From: Candidatus Bipolaricaulota bacterium
GTDB taxonomy: Bacteria > Bipolaricaulota > Bipolaricaulia > UBA7950 > UBA9294
Assembly (NCBI GenBank): GCA_021163015.1
Contig: JAGGXO010000158.1
Span: 1-6,586 of the forward strand
Length of the DNA: 6,586 nucleotides
Reading direction: 5' to 3'
Shown here piece after piece: positions 5,689-6,586 of the stretch. The notes beneath the pieces were generated by a model. The model searched no databases. It was not told the origin of the DNA and saw nothing but the letters and a program-made list of their open reading frames with translations. Each line of letters opens with the position of its first letter. The first letter of the stretch is position 1. The position numbers and the translations under genes were made by a program.

Positions 5689-5772
5689 CTAACACGTACA
5701 GAGAGAATCGGAAGTGAACAGACAACAAACGCGACCACCTGCTGCTGGCACGGATCGATGTTCTGTTGTCAT
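5689..5772 (-). CDS. Cysteine-rich leader peptide upstream of cysK (27 aa)
   Basis: A small ORF with sequence MTTEHRSVPAAGGRVC-CLFTSDSLCTC (hyphen only splits the line). It has a near-perfect ribosome binding site (AGGAGG at 5786-5781, 8 bases before ATG at 5772). Four of 27 residues are Cys, all encoded by TGT, at positions 16, 17, 25 and 27, with the last immediately before the TAG stop. The ORF ends 98 bases before the cysK ATG. Cys-rich leader ORFs act as cysteine-responsive attenuators in mycobacteria and other bacteria. By analogy, slow translation at Cys codons during cysteine shortage would raise cysK-cysE expression. A short hairpin ACGTG/CACGT (5697-5693 with 5683-5679) begins inside the last codons, so a ribosome reaching the stop would disrupt it. 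A second tiny reading (ATG TCA TGA) at 5777-5769 overlaps the start. The function is inferred, not shown. Confidence 0.68.
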   Translation of the reverse strand: MTTEHRSVPAAGGRVCCLFTSDSLCTC

Positions 5773-5803
5773 GACATTCACCTCCTGATGTTATTCTAAT
5801 TCT

Positions 5804-5832
5804 ACTCTATCGCAGAAGAGGGGGCTTTTCAA
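5804..5832 (-). promoter_or_regulatory. Promoter of the leader-cysK-cysE transcript
   Basis: TTGAAA (5832-5827) and TAGAGT (5809-5804) are 17 bases apart on the minus strand. Two further -10-like TAGAAT boxes follow at 5804-5799 and 5798-5793 without good -35 partners. Transcription near 5797 would give a 5' leader of about 207 bases that includes the Cys-rich ORF, with its ribosome binding site about 10 bases from the start point. Confidence 0.5.
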
Positions 5833-5854
5833 GCTCATGCAGGCAGAAGCATCT

Positions 5855-5873
5855 CTCACCACGAAGGACACGA
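5855..5873 (-). repeat. Inverted repeat arm, left (TTCGTG-type repeat)
   Basis: CTCACCACGAAGGACACGA is the reverse complement of the arm at 5965-5983 apart from two positions. The arms enclose 91 bases of unrelated sequence and could form a 19-bp stem with two mismatches. Confidence 0.7.
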
Positions 5874-5964
5874 CGAATGGCTCTCGCTTGGCTGGCAAAT
5901 GCAACAATTCGGTTGTACACTGTGACCAGGATCGGAAACGGACACTTCATTTCGCCTTCTTCCT

Positions 5965-5983
5965 TCGTGTCCTTCGCGGCGAG
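5965..5983 (+). repeat. Inverted repeat arm, right (TTCGTG-type repeat)
   Basis: TCGTGTCCTTCGCGGCGAG pairs with the arm at 5855-5873. The same TTCGTGTC core appears at 2753-2760. Confidence 0.7.
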
Positions 5984-6075
5984 TAACCGCCTCGTTGCAT
6001 CAATATGCGCTTCGGCTCACTTTGTCTTGGCGGAGGGATTTGGCATCGGCTACCATCGGCCGCAGACCACACTCC

Positions 6076-6092
6076 AAGGAGGGGTGACATTG
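6076..6092 (+). promoter_or_regulatory. Ribosome binding site and TTG start of the nucleoside hydrolase
   Basis: AAGGAGG (6076-6082) lies 7 bases before TTG at 6090-6092. The optimal spacing, and the fact that the conserved DTD motif follows five codons later, decide for this non-ATG start. Confidence 0.75.
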
Positions 6093-6586
6093 AGACACTT
6101 CCTCATCGATACTGATACTGCTTCCGACGATGCTGTTGCACTCGTGATGGCACTCAATTACCCCGATGTTCAAGTGGAGGCAATAACGATCGTCGCGGGG
6201 AACGTCCCACTGGAACTCGGGGTGCAGAACGCACTTTACACGGTGGAGCAGTGCAAGAAAGACATTCCCGTCTACGCGGGGCTGGCAAGACCACTCCTAC
6301 GACCGCTTCAAACAGCGCAGTACATACACGGGCAGGATGGGATGGGGGAGATCGGCTTGCCTCTGTATGGGCGTAGGCCCAGTCCCGGTCACGGAGTTGA
6401 CGTGATCATCGACACGATCCATCGCTTCGCCAGCGAGATCACGCTTGTCACACTCGGCCCACTAACGAATATTGCCTTCGCCCTACACCGCTGTCCGCAG
6501 ATCGCTAGTTTGGTTGACCGCTGCGTGATCATGGGTGGGATCGGCCTGGGACACGGAAACATCATCCCGGCGGCGGAGTACAACAT
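6090..6586 (+). CDS. Nucleoside hydrolase, N-terminal half (runs off window)
   Basis: The first 165 residues of an inosine/uridine-preferring nucleoside hydrolase, a cytosolic calcium enzyme that splits ribonucleosides into base and ribose for salvage; the family is usually a little over 300 residues, so about half is present. The N-terminus MRHFLIDTDTASDDAVAL holds the metal-binding aspartates D7, D9, D13 and D14, with TAS in place of the more common PGI or PGH. VAGNV (36-40, with N38), HGQDGMG (80-86), LGPLTNIA (122-129), MGG (148-150) and PAAEYN (160-165) follow in family order. Substrate preference cannot be set from this half. The TTG start has an excellent ribosome binding site, and the homologous region begins there. 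It is divergent from the cysteine genes, with no evident functional link. Confidence 0.93.
   Translation, partial: MRHFLIDTDTASDDAVALVMALNYPDVQVEAITIVAGNVPLELGVQNALYTVEQCKKDIPVYAGLARPLLRPLQTAQYIHGQDGMGEIGLPLYGRRPSPGHGVDVIIDTIHRFASEITLVTLGPLTNIAFALHRCPQIASLVDRCVIMGGIGLGHGNIIPAAEYN

Larger units (their letters stand above)
5773..6089. other. Divergent intergenic region (cysK leader / nucleoside hydrolase)
   Basis: The left part carries the ribosome binding site and promoter of the cysK leader on the minus strand. The middle holds an inverted pair of repeat arms at 5855-5873 and 5965-5983. On the plus strand the frame of the downstream nucleoside hydrolase is open back to an ATG at 5877, but this has no ribosome binding site and crosses the repeats. 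I see no convincing plus-strand promoter. Confidence 0.5.

Noticed and set aside
5591..5797. SAM riboswitch, T-box or other known riboswitch in the cysK leader
   Set aside because: None of the conserved core sequences I know for these classes is present; the Cys-rich ORF explains the long leader better.
6389..6586. Minus-strand open frame at the right edge
   Set aside because: It is antisense to the nucleoside hydrolase, whose plus-strand frame carries the family motifs.

Overview
This is a bacterial chromosomal or metagenomic window. It has Shine-Dalgarno sites of the AGGAGG type and sigma-70-like promoters. Genes right of about position 1900 are moderately GC-rich, while the first 650 bases are visibly AT-richer. 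The species cannot be named from the sequence. The compact overlapping cysK-cysE pair and scattered heptamer-like intergenic repeats suggest an environmental bacterium rather than a well-known model organism.

Left end (1-641): on the minus strand there is a complete integron-type gene cassette. It has a GTTGGGC core site, a strong ribosome binding site, a 169-residue protein of unknown function, and then a 72-bp attC site with paired R and L boxes and the expected extra base in the L'' box. No integrase gene is visible. The cassette's promoter-proximal side does not abut another attC. Positions 642-1108 hold no convincing gene.

Middle (1109-2513): a vapBC-type toxin-antitoxin operon (minus strand, own promoter) lies divergent to a small FMN nitroreductase gene (plus strand). 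A roughly 43-bp segment, 23 bases of it identical, occurs on both sides of the vapBC module; the right copy is the leader of the nitroreductase gene.

Cysteine region (2787-5832, minus strand): a promoter drives a 27-codon leader ORF with four cysteine codons, two of them in the last three codons. After about 98 bases come cysK (O-acetylserine sulfhydrylase) and then cysE (serine O-acetyltransferase), which overlap by 20 bp. Together the two enzymes make cysteine from serine and sulfide, and the Cys-rich leader looks like a cysteine-sensing attenuator. Next, behind its own predicted promoter, is a 12-TM major facilitator protein resembling the FLVCR (SLC49) family; it converges on the nitroreductase gene.

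Right end (5833-6586, plus strand): a repeat-containing divergent intergenic region is followed by the N-terminal half of a nucleoside hydrolase, which starts at TTG and runs off the window.

The observations most worth checking are the cysteine-rich leader, the integron cassette with its missing upstream attC, the duplicated segment bracketing vapBC, and the inverted pairs of TTCGTG-type repeats in two intergenic regions.
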